15,925 nt of DNA from JAVKLU01 sp031538895 (GCA_031538895.1 JAVKLU010000060.1:1-15925); one strand, 5' to 3'; shown: positions 1-6,958, counted from the stretch's first letter. The notes: a model not told the origin generated them from the sequence alone. A program made the numbers and translations.

Positions 1-600
1 CGCTTAGTGCTGTTGTTGGCGCTACCGGCGACGATTGCATTGGGGACTTTGGCCGAACCCATGACCGCGACTTTATTTCAATACGGACGTTTTAGCCCAA
101 GAGATATGGCCATGACTGCACAGGCTTTGATGGGTTATGGCGTGGGTTTGTGGGCCCTGATTGTGTTAAAAATTTTAAGCTCTGCGTTTTACTCTCAGCA
201 AGATTTGCGTACACCAGTGATTGCGGCAGTGATTGCCTTGGTGAGCACGCAGTTGTGTAATATCGTCGTGGTGCCATGGTTGGGTCACGCGGGTTTGGCC
301 TTGTCGATTAGTGTAGGGGCGATCATCAATTGTGCCATTTTGGCGGGTTTTTTATTGAAAACTAAAATCTATCGTCCCCAACCCAAATGGTTTTTATTTG
401 TTTTGCGTTTAAGCATCGCCTTGATAATTTTCGCCAGTCTTAGTGCGTATTTGGAGCGATCCTTTGATTGGGTGCTGCTGGGCGCACAACCCTTGTGGCG
501 TGGCATCGTGTTTAGTGGCATTGTCGGCGCATCGGGCGTGACATATTTTGTGGCCCTGTGGCTACTGGGATTTCGTTTGCAAGACTTTAAATATAGTTAA
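1..600 (+). CDS. murJ: Lipid II flippase MurJ, C-terminal part (5' end outside window)
   Basis: The reading frame is open from base 1 to the TAA at 598-600 and gives the last 199 residues of a polytopic membrane protein. MurJ (MviN) is a MOP-superfamily inner-membrane flippase that moves lipid II to the periplasmic face for peptidoglycan synthesis. Visible family features are the segment LAEPMTATLFQYGRFS near the start, the AFYSQQDLRTP loop (a conserved MurJ signature after a transmembrane helix), and at least five hydrophobic helices after it. Full-length homologues are about 510 aa, so roughly 60% lies upstream of the window. An ATG occurs at base 61 and GTG/TTG codons earlier, but none is the true start. 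The stop codon falls inside the TTAA at the left edge of the inverted-repeat element at 597-768. The gene converges on can. Identification is firm. Confidence 0.93.
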   Translation, partial: RLVLLLALPATIALGTLAEPMTATLFQYGRFSPRDMAMTAQALMGYGVGLWALIVLKILSSAFYSQQDLRTPVIAAVIALVSTQLCNIVVVPWLGHAGLALSISVGAIINCAILAGFLLKTKIYRPQPKWFLFVLRLSIALIIFASLSAYLERSFDWVLLGAQPLWRGIVFSGIVGASGVTYFVALWLLGFRLQDFKYS

Positions 601-768
601 GGGCACTTCTATCAATTTATTTTTGCGGCGAATTGGTTTGTTGCGCAGTACGCGAAATCCTCACGTACTGTATGTACGCTCCGCTTTCTGTGTGCTGTGT
701 GCTGTGTGCTGTGTGCTGTGCGCCTCGCACTTCATCCGCACATTCTGTATTTATAGAAGTGCCCTTAA
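597..768. mobile_element. MITE-like element with perfect 16-bp terminal inverted repeats
   Basis: TTAAGGGCACTTCTAT at 597-612 is repeated exactly in inverted orientation at 753-768. The outermost TTAA on each side (597-600 and 765-768) could be a 4-bp target duplication, leaving a 164-bp element bounded by GGGCACTTCTAT. The interior has no coding capacity. It carries a short palindrome (CGTAC/GTACG near 664-678) and a heptamer tandem repeat. The element sits exactly between the convergent genes murJ and can and supplies the murJ stop codon; the right edge lies about 20 bp from the can stop. Its right end resembles the sequence at 10646-10662 near an IS5-type transposase relic. As a transcript it would fold into a long hairpin and could help end transcription from both sides. 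A structural repeat that never moved is the alternative. Confidence 0.7.
691..718. repeat. Heptamer tandem repeat, 4 x TGTGCTG
   Basis: Four exact head-to-tail copies of TGTGCTG run from 691 to 718, followed by a broken copy (TGCGCC). They lie inside the MITE-like element between murJ and can. Copy number in such an array may vary by replication slippage. No real gene covers it. Confidence 0.85.
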
Positions 769-787
769 GTCAAATTTCCACCCACTT

Positions 788-1441
788 TTAATACTTTGAA
801 ATCAGTTGCTGAATCGCGGCTTCATACACTAGGGCGGTATCTTTGTTGTTGCTGATTGAGCAATTCAAATCACGCAGTCGCCCATCATGCAATCCATACA
901 CCAGGGCATGAATCGTCAAGTTTTGATTACGTTGCCAGGCTTCTTGCACGATCGTTGTGCGGGTCACGTTGAGTGTCTGTTCAAGTACATTGAGTTCACA
1001 TAAACGCTCTAAGCGATCTTTAGTATTCAAAGGGTCTAATTTTTGAGTATGCTTGACGGCGATGTCTTGAATATGTCGCAACCAATTGTCCGACAAACCC
1101 ATGCGATGCTCGGTCAAGGCTACTTTGATGCCACTGCAGCCGTAATGCCCCACCACCATGATATGACGCACTTGCAGTAAATCAACGGCAAATTGCACGA
1201 CTGACAAGCAATTTAAATCGGTGTGGACAACCAAGTTGGCGATATTGCGATGAACAAAAATTTCACCCGGTGCGAGTCCTACAATTTCGTTTGCGGGGAC
1301 GCGGCTGTCGGAACAACCAATCCATAAATACTGTGGGTTTTGTTGACGGGCTAAAGATTCAAAATAATGTGGGTCTTTGAGTGATTTTTGTTGCGCCCAC
1401 TGTGTATTGTTGGCGAAGAGGTGGTCAAGAGAAGTCGTCAT
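788..1441 (-). CDS. can: Beta-class carbonic anhydrase
   Basis: Zinc enzyme that interconverts CO2 and bicarbonate in the cytoplasm, supplying bicarbonate for carboxylations. The 217-aa product is close in length and sequence to E. coli Can (220 aa). Visible zinc and active-site residues are Cys43-x-Asp45-x-Arg47 in GCSDSR, and His99 and Cys102 in GHYGC; family motifs LWIGCSDSRVPA, GEIFVHRNIANLV, CLSVVQFAVD and CELNVLEQ are intact. ATG at 1441 is chosen because the protein then begins MTTSLDHLFANN like its homologues. The longer frame from 1483 would overlap the end of ubiB by 35 nt and adds a non-homologous hydrophobic leader. The gap to the ubiB stop is 7 bp, so the gene is probably the last of the ubi transcript and may be translationally coupled; no strong Shine-Dalgarno is visible. 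Family assignment is firm. Confidence 0.95.
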   Translation of the reverse strand: MTTSLDHLFANNTQWAQQKSLKDPHYFESLARQQNPQYLWIGCSDSRVPANEIVGLAPGEIFVHRNIANLVVHTDLNCLSVVQFAVDLLQVRHIMVVGHYGCSGIKVALTEHRMGLSDNWLRHIQDIAVKHTQKLDPLNTKDRLERLCELNVLEQTLNVTRTTIVQEAWQRNQNLTIHALVYGLHDGRLRDLNCSISNNKDTALVYEAAIQQLISKY

Positions 1442-1448
1442 GATCGTC

Positions 1449-2975
1449 TTAATTAAACAAAATGATAAATAGAATGACACCAATCATCAGGCTCCACACG
1501 AACGTGAGCAATTGTCGTAACAAATTTTGAGTGTGTTTTTGTGCCTGAATTAAGGCCTTCATATCAGCGCTGTTGGTTTGATCTTTGTTTTGTAAAAACT
1601 GATGCAGTAGGCGCGGCATCTGCACTAAATATTTACTGTAATGAGGTGCTTCATTTTTCAGTTGTCGCTTTAATGCGGGCCAAGCAATTTGGGTCTTCAT
1701 CCAGTTTTCTAAAATGGGTTGTGCGGTTTTCCATAAATCCAGTTCAGGATCAAGCTCACGTCCTAAGCCTTCGATATTAAGCAGTGTTTTTTGCAAGAGT
1801 ATCAACTGTGGTTGAATCTCGATATTGAATCGGCGCGAAGTTTGAAACATGCGCAGCAGCAAAGTGCCGAACGAAATATCTTTGAGCGGACGCGCAAAAA
1901 TAGGTTCGCAACAGGCGCGTATGGCGATTTCAAACTCTTCCACGCGAGTGCTTTGTGGCGCCCATCCTGAGTCGATATGAATTTGCGCGACCTGGCGATA
2001 GTCACGGCGAAAAAAAGCTAAGAAATTGTGCGCTAAATAATCGCGGTCAGTTTGATTCAAAGTGCCGACGATGCCCAAATCCAAAGCGATATAGCGCCCT
2101 AATGTGGCCGGAGCGGTCGAGACCAAAATATTACCCGGATGCATATCAGCGTGAAAAAAACCATCACGAAAAACCTGCGTAAAGAAAATTTCAACGCCAT
2201 TGGCGCCGAGTTTTTGCAAACTCACCCCCGCTTTGACTAATGCCGTGCGTTGCGAAATCGGCAAGCCTTCCATCCATTCCATCGTCATCACCATACTGGT
2301 GCAATAGTCCCAATAGACTTCAGGAACGATTAACACATCGCTGTCGATAAAGTTGCGGCGCAGTTGGCTGGCGTTGGCGGCCTCAAACATCAAATCCAGT
2401 TCTTGTTGCAAGTGACGTTCAAACTCACCGATCACTTCGCGCAAACGCAGGCGTCGTGCCGATGAGAAAAACCGCATGAGTAAACCAGCGAAGCGATACA
2501 TCAGCGCGATATCGCGTTGTATGGTGCCTTTGATGTTGGGTCGCAAAATTTTGACTGCGACGTCTTGACCGTTGTGGAGTTGCGCCCGGTGGACTTGAGC
2601 GACGGAGGCCGCGGCGATGGGTGTCGCATCAAAGCGCGCAAACAAAGTTGTGATGGGTGTTTTCAGTTCTTGTTCAATCATTCGCATTGCGACCGCACTA
2701 TTAAACGGGGGCACTCGGTCTTGCAATAAACTGAGTTCGTCGGCGATCTCGAGGGGAAGTAGATCACGTCGGGTTGAGAGAACTTGCCCAAACTTAATAA
2801 AAATTGGCCCTAAGTGTTCCAAGGCCAAACGGCAGCGTTCGCCTTTTGAACGCGTAAAGCGGCGCAAGCGCATCAAAATTAAAAAGTGATGCCAGCGACG
2901 GGGTGCCCACTGGGCCAAGATTTGATCGACTCCAAACCACCACAGTACCGTAATAATTTTGAGTAATCGAAACAT
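1449..2975 (-). CDS. ubiB: Ubiquinone biosynthesis atypical kinase/ATPase UbiB
   Basis: UbiB (ABC1/ADCK/COQ8 family) is a membrane-anchored atypical protein-kinase-like ATPase needed for ubiquinone synthesis, thought to assist the Ubi complex rather than catalyse a ring modification. In the 508-aa product the family signature KxGQ is Lys61-Gln64 (KFGQVLSTRRDLLP). The alanine-rich nucleotide loop is AAASVAQVH (121-129), the VAVK lysine is Lys142, and catalytic-loop and metal-binding residues are in HADMHPGN (275-282) and ALDLG (297-301). A single hydrophobic C-terminal segment (about 486-508) is the likely membrane anchor; E. coli UbiB is somewhat longer (546 aa) with more C-terminal membrane sequence. 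The ATG at 2975 lies 7 bp behind the ubiJ stop, giving a tight operon pair; can follows with the same 7-bp gap. Confidence 0.95.
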   Translation of the reverse strand: MFRLLKIITVLWWFGVDQILAQWAPRRWHHFLILMRLRRFTRSKGERCRLALEHLGPIFIKFGQVLSTRRDLLPLEIADELSLLQDRVPPFNSAVAMRMIEQELKTPITTLFARFDATPIAAASVAQVHRAQLHNGQDVAVKILRPNIKGTIQRDIALMYRFAGLLMRFFSSARRLRLREVIGEFERHLQQELDLMFEAANASQLRRNFIDSDVLIVPEVYWDYCTSMVMTMEWMEGLPISQRTALVKAGVSLQKLGANGVEIFFTQVFRDGFFHADMHPGNILVSTAPATLGRYIALDLGIVGTLNQTDRDYLAHNFLAFFRRDYRQVAQIHIDSGWAPQSTRVEEFEIAIRACCEPIFARPLKDISFGTLLLRMFQTSRRFNIEIQPQLILLQKTLLNIEGLGRELDPELDLWKTAQPILENWMKTQIAWPALKRQLKNEAPHYSKYLVQMPRLLHQFLQNKDQTNSADMKALIQAQKHTQNLLRQLLTFVWSLMIGVILFIILFN

Positions 2976-2982
2976 AAATCGC

Positions 2983-3618
2983 TTAGGTGTATTTTGGTAA
3001 AGATGTTTTTAAGGGCGTTTGTAAACCTGTTTCTAAACGTGCTTCCAAACGAGCTTCTAAACGTGCCACGGCATCAGACAAATTCAATAGGGTGGCATCA
3101 CGTTGCGCCATTTCCTCTTTGCTCACTAAGTATGCGCGTTCATCACGCCAATAGCTTAGTTGATGTGCAAGCAGTTGATTGGCCGCTTGAGGAATCATTT
3201 TTATGGAGTATTCAAAGCCCGCCCGCATTGCAGCTTGTGCCATCGGGAACACGCTATCAGGATTGGTGGGCCAAATTTGTTGCGGATCAATATCTTTAAA
3301 CGCATGACCAACGGCCTCTAACAATCCGGCGTCACCAGCAATGTGCGCACGTCGGCTGAGCGCATCGAAGCCTTGCACCAGCCAGACAAAATCAGCGCCA
3401 TTGATCTGTAAAGTCAAATCAGGTTTTACATCAGATACAGATGTCGATGAATCAGTTGATGAATCAATCAGCCACTCGCCGCCCACACCAATCATTGTTG
3501 GTAATTTGATCCCCGCAATATCAAACAATACTCGACGCGAGGCCCAGGGCGCGAGATTCTTGCGTGCCGCATCGTTTTGGAGACGGTTTAATAATTGAAT
3601 AAAAAGATCAGTAGACAT
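2983..3618 (-). CDS. ubiJ: Ubiquinone biosynthesis accessory factor UbiJ (SCP2 domain)
   Basis: UbiJ is a cytoplasmic SCP2-type lipid-binding protein that, with UbiK, supports the Ubi multiprotein complex, probably by binding the isoprenoid intermediates. The 211-aa product has an N-terminal SCP2-like region (about 20-120, ending in WLVQGFDALSRRAHIAGDAGLLEAV) and a charged C-terminal coiled coil (about 165-200, RLEARLEARLE). That layout, and its place directly before ubiB, identify it. The start is ATG at 3618 (MSTDLFIQLLNRL). An in-frame ATG at 3654 would put the start inside a terminator hairpin and is rejected. No clear Shine-Dalgarno precedes 3618. The coding sequence for the coiled coil contains a 12-bp tandem repeat, so its length may vary between strains. 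Confidence 0.85.
   Translation of the reverse strand: MSTDLFIQLLNRLQNDAARKNLAPWASRRVLFDIAGIKLPTMIGVGGEWLIDSSTDSSTSVSDVKPDLTLQINGADFVWLVQGFDALSRRAHIAGDAGLLEAVGHAFKDIDPQQIWPTNPDSVFPMAQAAMRAGFEYSIKMIPQAANQLLAHQLSYWRDERAYLVSKEEMAQRDATLLNLSDAVARLEARLEARLETGLQTPLKTSLPKYT
3031..3066. repeat. 12-bp tandem repeat x3 within ubiJ
   Basis: Three adjacent 12-bp units, ttctaaacgtgc, ttccaaacgagc and ttctaaacgtgc (plus strand), lie at 3031-3042, 3043-3054 and 3055-3066. The first and third are identical. On the coding strand each unit adds four residues (ARLE-like) to the UbiJ C-terminal coiled coil. Confidence 0.85.
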
Positions 3619-3627
3619 AAAAGAAAC

Positions 3628-3656
3628 AATAAAAATGCCACTTTTCAGTGGCATTT
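3628..3656 (-). terminator. Strong rho-independent terminator after the Tim44-like gene
   Basis: AAATGCCACT (3633-3642) pairs perfectly with AGTGGCATTT (3647-3656) around a 4-nt loop, which reads GAAA on the minus strand. The minus-strand transcript continues TTTTTATT after the stem. The 10-bp stem, GNRA tetraloop and U tract make a textbook intrinsic terminator. It lies 51 bp past the end of the Tim44-like gene and only about 10 nt upstream of the ubiJ start codon, so expression of ubiJ-ubiB-can by read-through must pass it. A TTGACT hexamer (plus-strand agtcaa, 3698-3703) lies upstream, but with no good -10 box behind it. Confidence 0.8.
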
Positions 3657-3707
3657 CTGGGTTTCAACAGAGTTGTAAAAAACAACAGCAAACAAGCAGT
3701 CAAATGA

Positions 3708-4604
3708 TTAACGCTGTTCAATCCCTGCCAATAACCAACCACCCGAAGTTTTGCCTTTGCTCATATACCAAACTTCAGAAAATCCATTTGTTGGGGCATT
3801 GAGTGCTTCTTTAATCGTACCCGTTAATTGCACACTGGCGACATATTCGATGTCAGTCGTGCGAATACCTAACAAGCGCGCTTCAACAGTAATCACTTCG
3901 GTGACATTCACTGCGTTGCCACGGTCTTGCAAATCAACTTTGATTTCCGCAAACATTTCATTGGTCGTGAATTCGCGCAAATCATTTAGATCAGATTTAT
4001 CCCACGCGGCTTGCAAACGAATGAATTGGGTTTTGGCTTGGCGTAAAAATGCGGCTTGATCAAAGTCAGCGGGAATCGTCCAATCAGATTCAGGAGCAGA
4101 GCTAGAAGCTGCCGTTTGTCCTAATCCAGAGCCAATTTCAGGTGTTCCACTGGCAACCGGTGGCGCGCTATAGGCTTGCGCTGGCGCAGTTGGTTGACTC
4201 GTGGGCTCTGCTTGATTGTAGGCGTAAGGCCCCGCTTGGGCTTCTTTACGACGATTGAAAAAACGCATCAAAAACATGATGGCAAAAAACGCCAGACCGA
4301 CCATCAACAATGTGGAGAGTATGCCGCCCATCATTGATCCCAAGCCTAAAGACGAAAATAATGCGCCTAAACCGAGTCCCAATAATGCGCCACCTAAAAT
4401 GCCTTGCCATGCTGGGCGAGGTTTTGCCACGGCTCCTGGTTGTGATGTTGGTGCGCTTGGGCGCGCAACTTCTGCAGGACGTGCGGGCGCGTTATAGCTG
4501 CGTCCCATCGTACGGCCACCCCCTAGTCGCGCCGCCTCGGCATTAAAATGTAATGCCAGTAAAGGCGCTAATAGAAATAAAAAGACAGATAATTTTTTAA
4601 CCAT
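3708..4604 (-). CDS. Tim44-like domain membrane protein
   Basis: The 298-aa product begins with a signal or anchor segment (residues 4-24, KKLSVFLFLLAPLLALHF...AEA) and a Pro/Ala-rich region. Two glycine-rich hydrophobic segments follow (about 68-89 and 91-114, ending in the basic FFNRRK). A second low-complexity linker (120-175) leads to a C-terminal Tim44-like (NTF2-fold) domain at about 178-297. Bacterial members of this family are membrane-associated proteins of unknown function; Tim44 itself is a mitochondrial import-motor subunit, which says little about the bacterial role. A gene of this type between ubiE and ubiJ is, to my knowledge, common in Burkholderiales and hints at a link to quinone synthesis that the sequence does not prove. 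The ATG at 4604 follows AGGAG (4611-4615, 6 nt away). It has its own promoter and terminator. Confidence 0.85.
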   Translation of the reverse strand: MVKKLSVFLFLLAPLLALHFNAEAARLGGGRTMGRSYNAPARPAEVARPSAPTSQPGAVAKPRPAWQGILGGALLGLGLGALFSSLGLGSMMGGILSTLLMVGLAFFAIMFLMRFFNRRKEAQAGPYAYNQAEPTSQPTAPAQAYSAPPVASGTPEIGSGLGQTAASSSAPESDWTIPADFDQAAFLRQAKTQFIRLQAAWDKSDLNDLREFTTNEMFAEIKVDLQDRGNAVNVTEVITVEARLLGIRTTDIEYVASVQLTGTIKEALNAPTNGFSEVWYMSKGKTSGGWLLAGIEQR

Positions 4605-4666
4605 TGAATGCTCCTAAAAAATACCAGAGAAAGTTCTGGCAAACATTAAAAAACTAGGTGACGCTG

Positions 4667-4693
4667 ATTATATTAATTACCAAAGAACTGCAA
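4667..4693 (-). promoter_or_regulatory. Probable sigma-70 promoter for the Tim44-like gene
   Basis: On the minus strand a perfect TATAAT (plus 4667-4672) is preceded by TTGCAG (plus 4688-4693) with a 15-bp spacer; TTTTGC two bases farther up gives a 17-bp spacer. The start of transcription would lie near 4660, leaving a leader of roughly 55 nt that contains a small hairpin (CCAGA/TCTGG, 4624-4639) before the AGGAG site. The -10 box is convincing; the -35 box is weak. Confidence 0.6.
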
Positions 4694-4816
4694 AACCTTT
4701 GAAACAAGTCGGCCTCGCGCCACATCATTTGTTTATTAGACTGAAGTGCGGAAAAATGCACTACTGACTATTTGAGGCTTTCTAGAACTTTACAGTCATT
4801 GAATGAAGAATAAATG

Positions 4817-4852
4817 AAAAACCAACTGTTTATGCGAGAAATTTTCGCAGTT
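4817..4852 (-). terminator. Candidate terminator after ubiE
   Basis: On the minus strand AACTG (4848-4852) pairs with CAGTT (4824-4828), enclosing a nested TGCGA/TCGCA stem, and the transcript then reads GGTTTTT (4817-4823). The stem is AT-rich and bulged, so strength is uncertain. It lies about 45 bp past the ubiE stop. The remaining gap between ubiE and the Tim44-like gene (4605-4895) holds the promoter at 4667-4693 and a small AGTGC/GCACT hairpin (4745-4762); I see no gene in it. Confidence 0.4.
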
Positions 4853-4895
4853 TCCCCAGACTTTATTAGGGGCTGTTGTTTCGTACGTAAATTTA

Positions 4896-5630
4896 TTAGA
4901 CCGTTTTAATACCGTGGTGCAAGGCGACGACACCCATTGTTAAGTCAGTATAGCGGACCGGTGAAAATCCCGCCGCTTCCATCATTTGTTTCAAGGCTTC
5001 TTGGGATGGATGCATGCGAATTGACTCGGCTAAATAGCGATAGCTCTCGCCGTCTTTGGCCAACAAGTCACCCAGTTTGGGCAAGATGTTAAAAGAGTAC
5101 CAGTCATAGATTTTGCGCACAGGTTCAAGCACTTGTGAAAACTCCAAAATCAATAAACGTCCCATTGGTTTTAACACGCGCTGCATTTCGGCTAGGGCCA
5201 AATCTTTGTGCGTCATATTGCGTAAACCAAAGGCAACAGTGACGACATCAAAATAACGATCAGGAAAGGGCAGACGTTCCGCATCGCATTGGATGCAAGG
5301 CGTAATCACGCCGGCGTTGATGAGTTTGTCACGGCCGTGTTCCAGCATGGCGGCGTTGATATCGGTCGCAAACACCATTCCTGATGGGCCAACTTGAGGG
5401 GCAAAAGCCCGCGCTAAATCAGCGCTGCCACTGGCAATATCTAATACACGTTCGCCATTTTTAACAGCGGCTTGCTTGACGGTAAACCATTTCCACGCAC
5501 GATGCATTCCCATCGACATGGCATCGTTCATTAAATCATAGTTGGGTGCGACAGATGAAAAAACAGCCGCCACTTTGGCTGCTTTTTCTTTTTCGTCAAC
5601 GGTAGTAAAGCCAAAATGAGTATCAGACAT
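4896..5630 (-). CDS. ubiE: Ubiquinone/menaquinone C-methyltransferase UbiE
   Basis: UbiE is a cytoplasmic, SAM-dependent methyltransferase that C-methylates the benzoquinol ring in ubiquinone synthesis (and demethylmenaquinol where menaquinone is made). The 244-aa product has the class I methyltransferase fold: motif I as VLDIASGSADLA, the acidic end of strand beta-2 as FATDINAAML, and post-motifs DVVTVAFGLRNMTHKDLALAEMQRVLKPMG and LEFS, all typical of UbiE. The N-terminus MSDTHFGFTTVDEKEKAAKVAAVF matches betaproteobacterial UbiE, so ATG at 5630 is preferred; an in-frame GTG at 5642 would add only four residues. Neither has a clear Shine-Dalgarno. It heads the ubi gene cluster, 104 bp behind nrdB. 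That short gap shows no obvious promoter or strong terminator, so some read-through from nrdB is possible. Confidence 0.95.
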   Translation of the reverse strand: MSDTHFGFTTVDEKEKAAKVAAVFSSVAPNYDLMNDAMSMGMHRAWKWFTVKQAAVKNGERVLDIASGSADLARAFAPQVGPSGMVFATDINAAMLEHGRDKLINAGVITPCIQCDAERLPFPDRYFDVVTVAFGLRNMTHKDLALAEMQRVLKPMGRLLILEFSQVLEPVRKIYDWYSFNILPKLGDLLAKDGESYRYLAESIRMHPSQEALKQMMEAAGFSPVRYTDLTMGVVALHHGIKTV

Positions 5631-5734
5631 CGAGGTGCACACTGAAAAAAAGATCGCAAATCCTACCGTACATCACCTGTGGCATTGCAGAATGCATGAT
5701 TGAAGCGATATTGACCGCACGGCGAGCCTTTGAT

Positions 5735-6871
5735 TTATTCCCAATTCAGTGAACCACCGACTTGATAATCCAAAACACGGGTTTCAAAGAAATTGCGTTC
5801 TTTTTTCAGATCGGTCATTTCGCTCATCCAAGGAAAGGGGTTTTCTTCGTTGGGGTAAAGGGGCGCCAAACCAATTTGTGTGGCACGACGATTGGCGATA
5901 TAGCGCAGATAGCTTTTGAACATCGGCGCATTCAAGCCTAATACACCGCGCGGCATGGTGTCTTCCGCGTAACGGTATTCCAATTCAATCGCACGTTCAA
6001 ATAGACCAATCAATTCATGGCGGAACTCGGGCGTCCATAAATGTGGATTTTCAAGTTTGATCGTGTTGATCAAATCAATTCCAAAATTGCAGTGCATCGA
6101 TTCGTCGCGCAAAATCAATTGATATTGTTCGGCCGCACCAGTCATTTTGTTTTGTCGTCCCATTGCTAAAATTTGGGTAAAGCCGACATAGAAAAACATG
6201 CCCTCCATGATGCAGGCAAAAACAATTAAGGAGCGCAATAACTTTTGATCAGCCTCCATTGTTCCGGTGTGAAAATGCGGGTCCGTTAAGGTTTCAATGA
6301 AGGGGATGAGAAATTCATCTTTATCACGAATCGAGGTTATTTCTTGATAAGCATTAAATACTTCGCTTTCATCCATGCCTAAAGATTCAACAATATATTG
6401 ATAGGCGTGGGTATGAACGGCTTCTTCAAAACCTTGGCGCAGCAAATATTGACGACATTCTGGTGCGGTGATGTGGCGGTAAGTTCCCAAAACAATATTA
6501 TTTGCCGCTAGCGAATCGGCAGTTGAGAAAAATCCCAAATTACGTGTGATGATGCGACGTTCGTCTTCGGTTAAACCATTGGGGTTTTTCCACAATTCAA
6601 TATCGCGCTGCATATTGATTTCTTGCGGCATCCAATGATTAGCACAGCTGTCTAAGTATTTGTCCCAAGCCCATTTGTATTTGAATGGAACCAATTGATT
6701 GACGTCGGTTTTACCGTTGATGATTCGTTTGTCCGCAGCTTGTACGCGTTTGAACGCCTTATTGGTATCGTTTGCGGGTTCTGCGGGTAATAAATTGATT
6801 AAGGGGTTTGGTGCTATTGGCGCTATTGGTGCAACAACGGCGGCTGCGGATTCTTCATTCCATGACAACAT
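5735..6871 (-). CDS. nrdB: Ribonucleoside-diphosphate reductase beta subunit (class I)
   Basis: NrdB is the ferritin-like radical-generating subunit of aerobic ribonucleotide reductase. In the 378-aa product the di-metal ligands can be read by alignment from memory: Asp119 (FFSTADSL), Glu150 and His153 (FEEAVHTHAY), Glu223 (IMEGMFFY), Glu257 and His260 (RDESMHCNFG). The overall sequence is of the type found in Chlamydia (HWMPQE, NPFPWMSEM, KKERNFFETRV), where the radical tyrosine is replaced by Phe and the first ligand is Glu. Here position H+4 is Tyr157 and the first ligand is Asp, as in class Ia. The Ala/Pro-rich N-terminus (10-35) is a variable extension; the C-terminal YQVGGSLNWE should dock on NrdA. 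ATG 6871 follows AGGAG (6877-6881). It is the second gene of nrdAB, 87 bp behind nrdA. Confidence 0.96.
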   Translation of the reverse strand: MLSWNEESAAAVVAPIAPIAPNPLINLLPAEPANDTNKAFKRVQAADKRIINGKTDVNQLVPFKYKWAWDKYLDSCANHWMPQEINMQRDIELWKNPNGLTEDERRIITRNLGFFSTADSLAANNIVLGTYRHITAPECRQYLLRQGFEEAVHTHAYQYIVESLGMDESEVFNAYQEITSIRDKDEFLIPFIETLTDPHFHTGTMEADQKLLRSLIVFACIMEGMFFYVGFTQILAMGRQNKMTGAAEQYQLILRDESMHCNFGIDLINTIKLENPHLWTPEFRHELIGLFERAIELEYRYAEDTMPRGVLGLNAPMFKSYLRYIANRRATQIGLAPLYPNEENPFPWMSEMTDLKKERNFFETRVLDYQVGGSLNWE

Positions 6872-6890
6872 ATAAGCTCCTGTTTAAATT

Positions 6891-6928
6891 GTTCAATGTG
6901 CGCGTTTTTGTGAACGGGCGCATTGAAC
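6891..6928 (-). promoter_or_regulatory. Intercistronic hairpin between nrdA and nrdB
   Basis: GTTCAAT (6891-6897) plus GCGC (6900-6903) pairs with GCGC-ATTGAAC (6918-6928), leaving a 2-nt bulge and a 14-nt loop. It ends about 10 nt upstream of the nrdB Shine-Dalgarno. No U tract follows on the minus strand, so it is not a standard terminator. It could protect the nrdB message or set the NrdA:NrdB ratio. Confidence 0.5.
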
Positions 6929-6958
6929 TGAAAAAGTCATTACACAATTAATATAAAT

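Noticed and set aside
548..799. Plus-strand 83-aa frame with a CVLCAV-type repeat
   Set aside because: The Cys/Val/Leu repeats are the translated heptamer array. The frame overlaps murJ and the MITE and has no homology.
1442..1483. can start at 1483
   Set aside because: It would overlap ubiB by 35 nt and add a hydrophobic stretch absent from Can homologues. ATG 1441 gives the expected N-terminus.
3619..3654. ubiJ start at the in-frame ATG at 3654
   Set aside because: The added residues are encoded by the perfect terminator hairpin and lack similarity to UbiJ N-termini.
4834..4873. CCCC/GGGG pairing near 4855-4873 as the ubiE terminator
   Set aside because: It has only four base pairs around an 11-nt loop and no T run on the minus strand. 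The structure at 4817-4852 is a better candidate.
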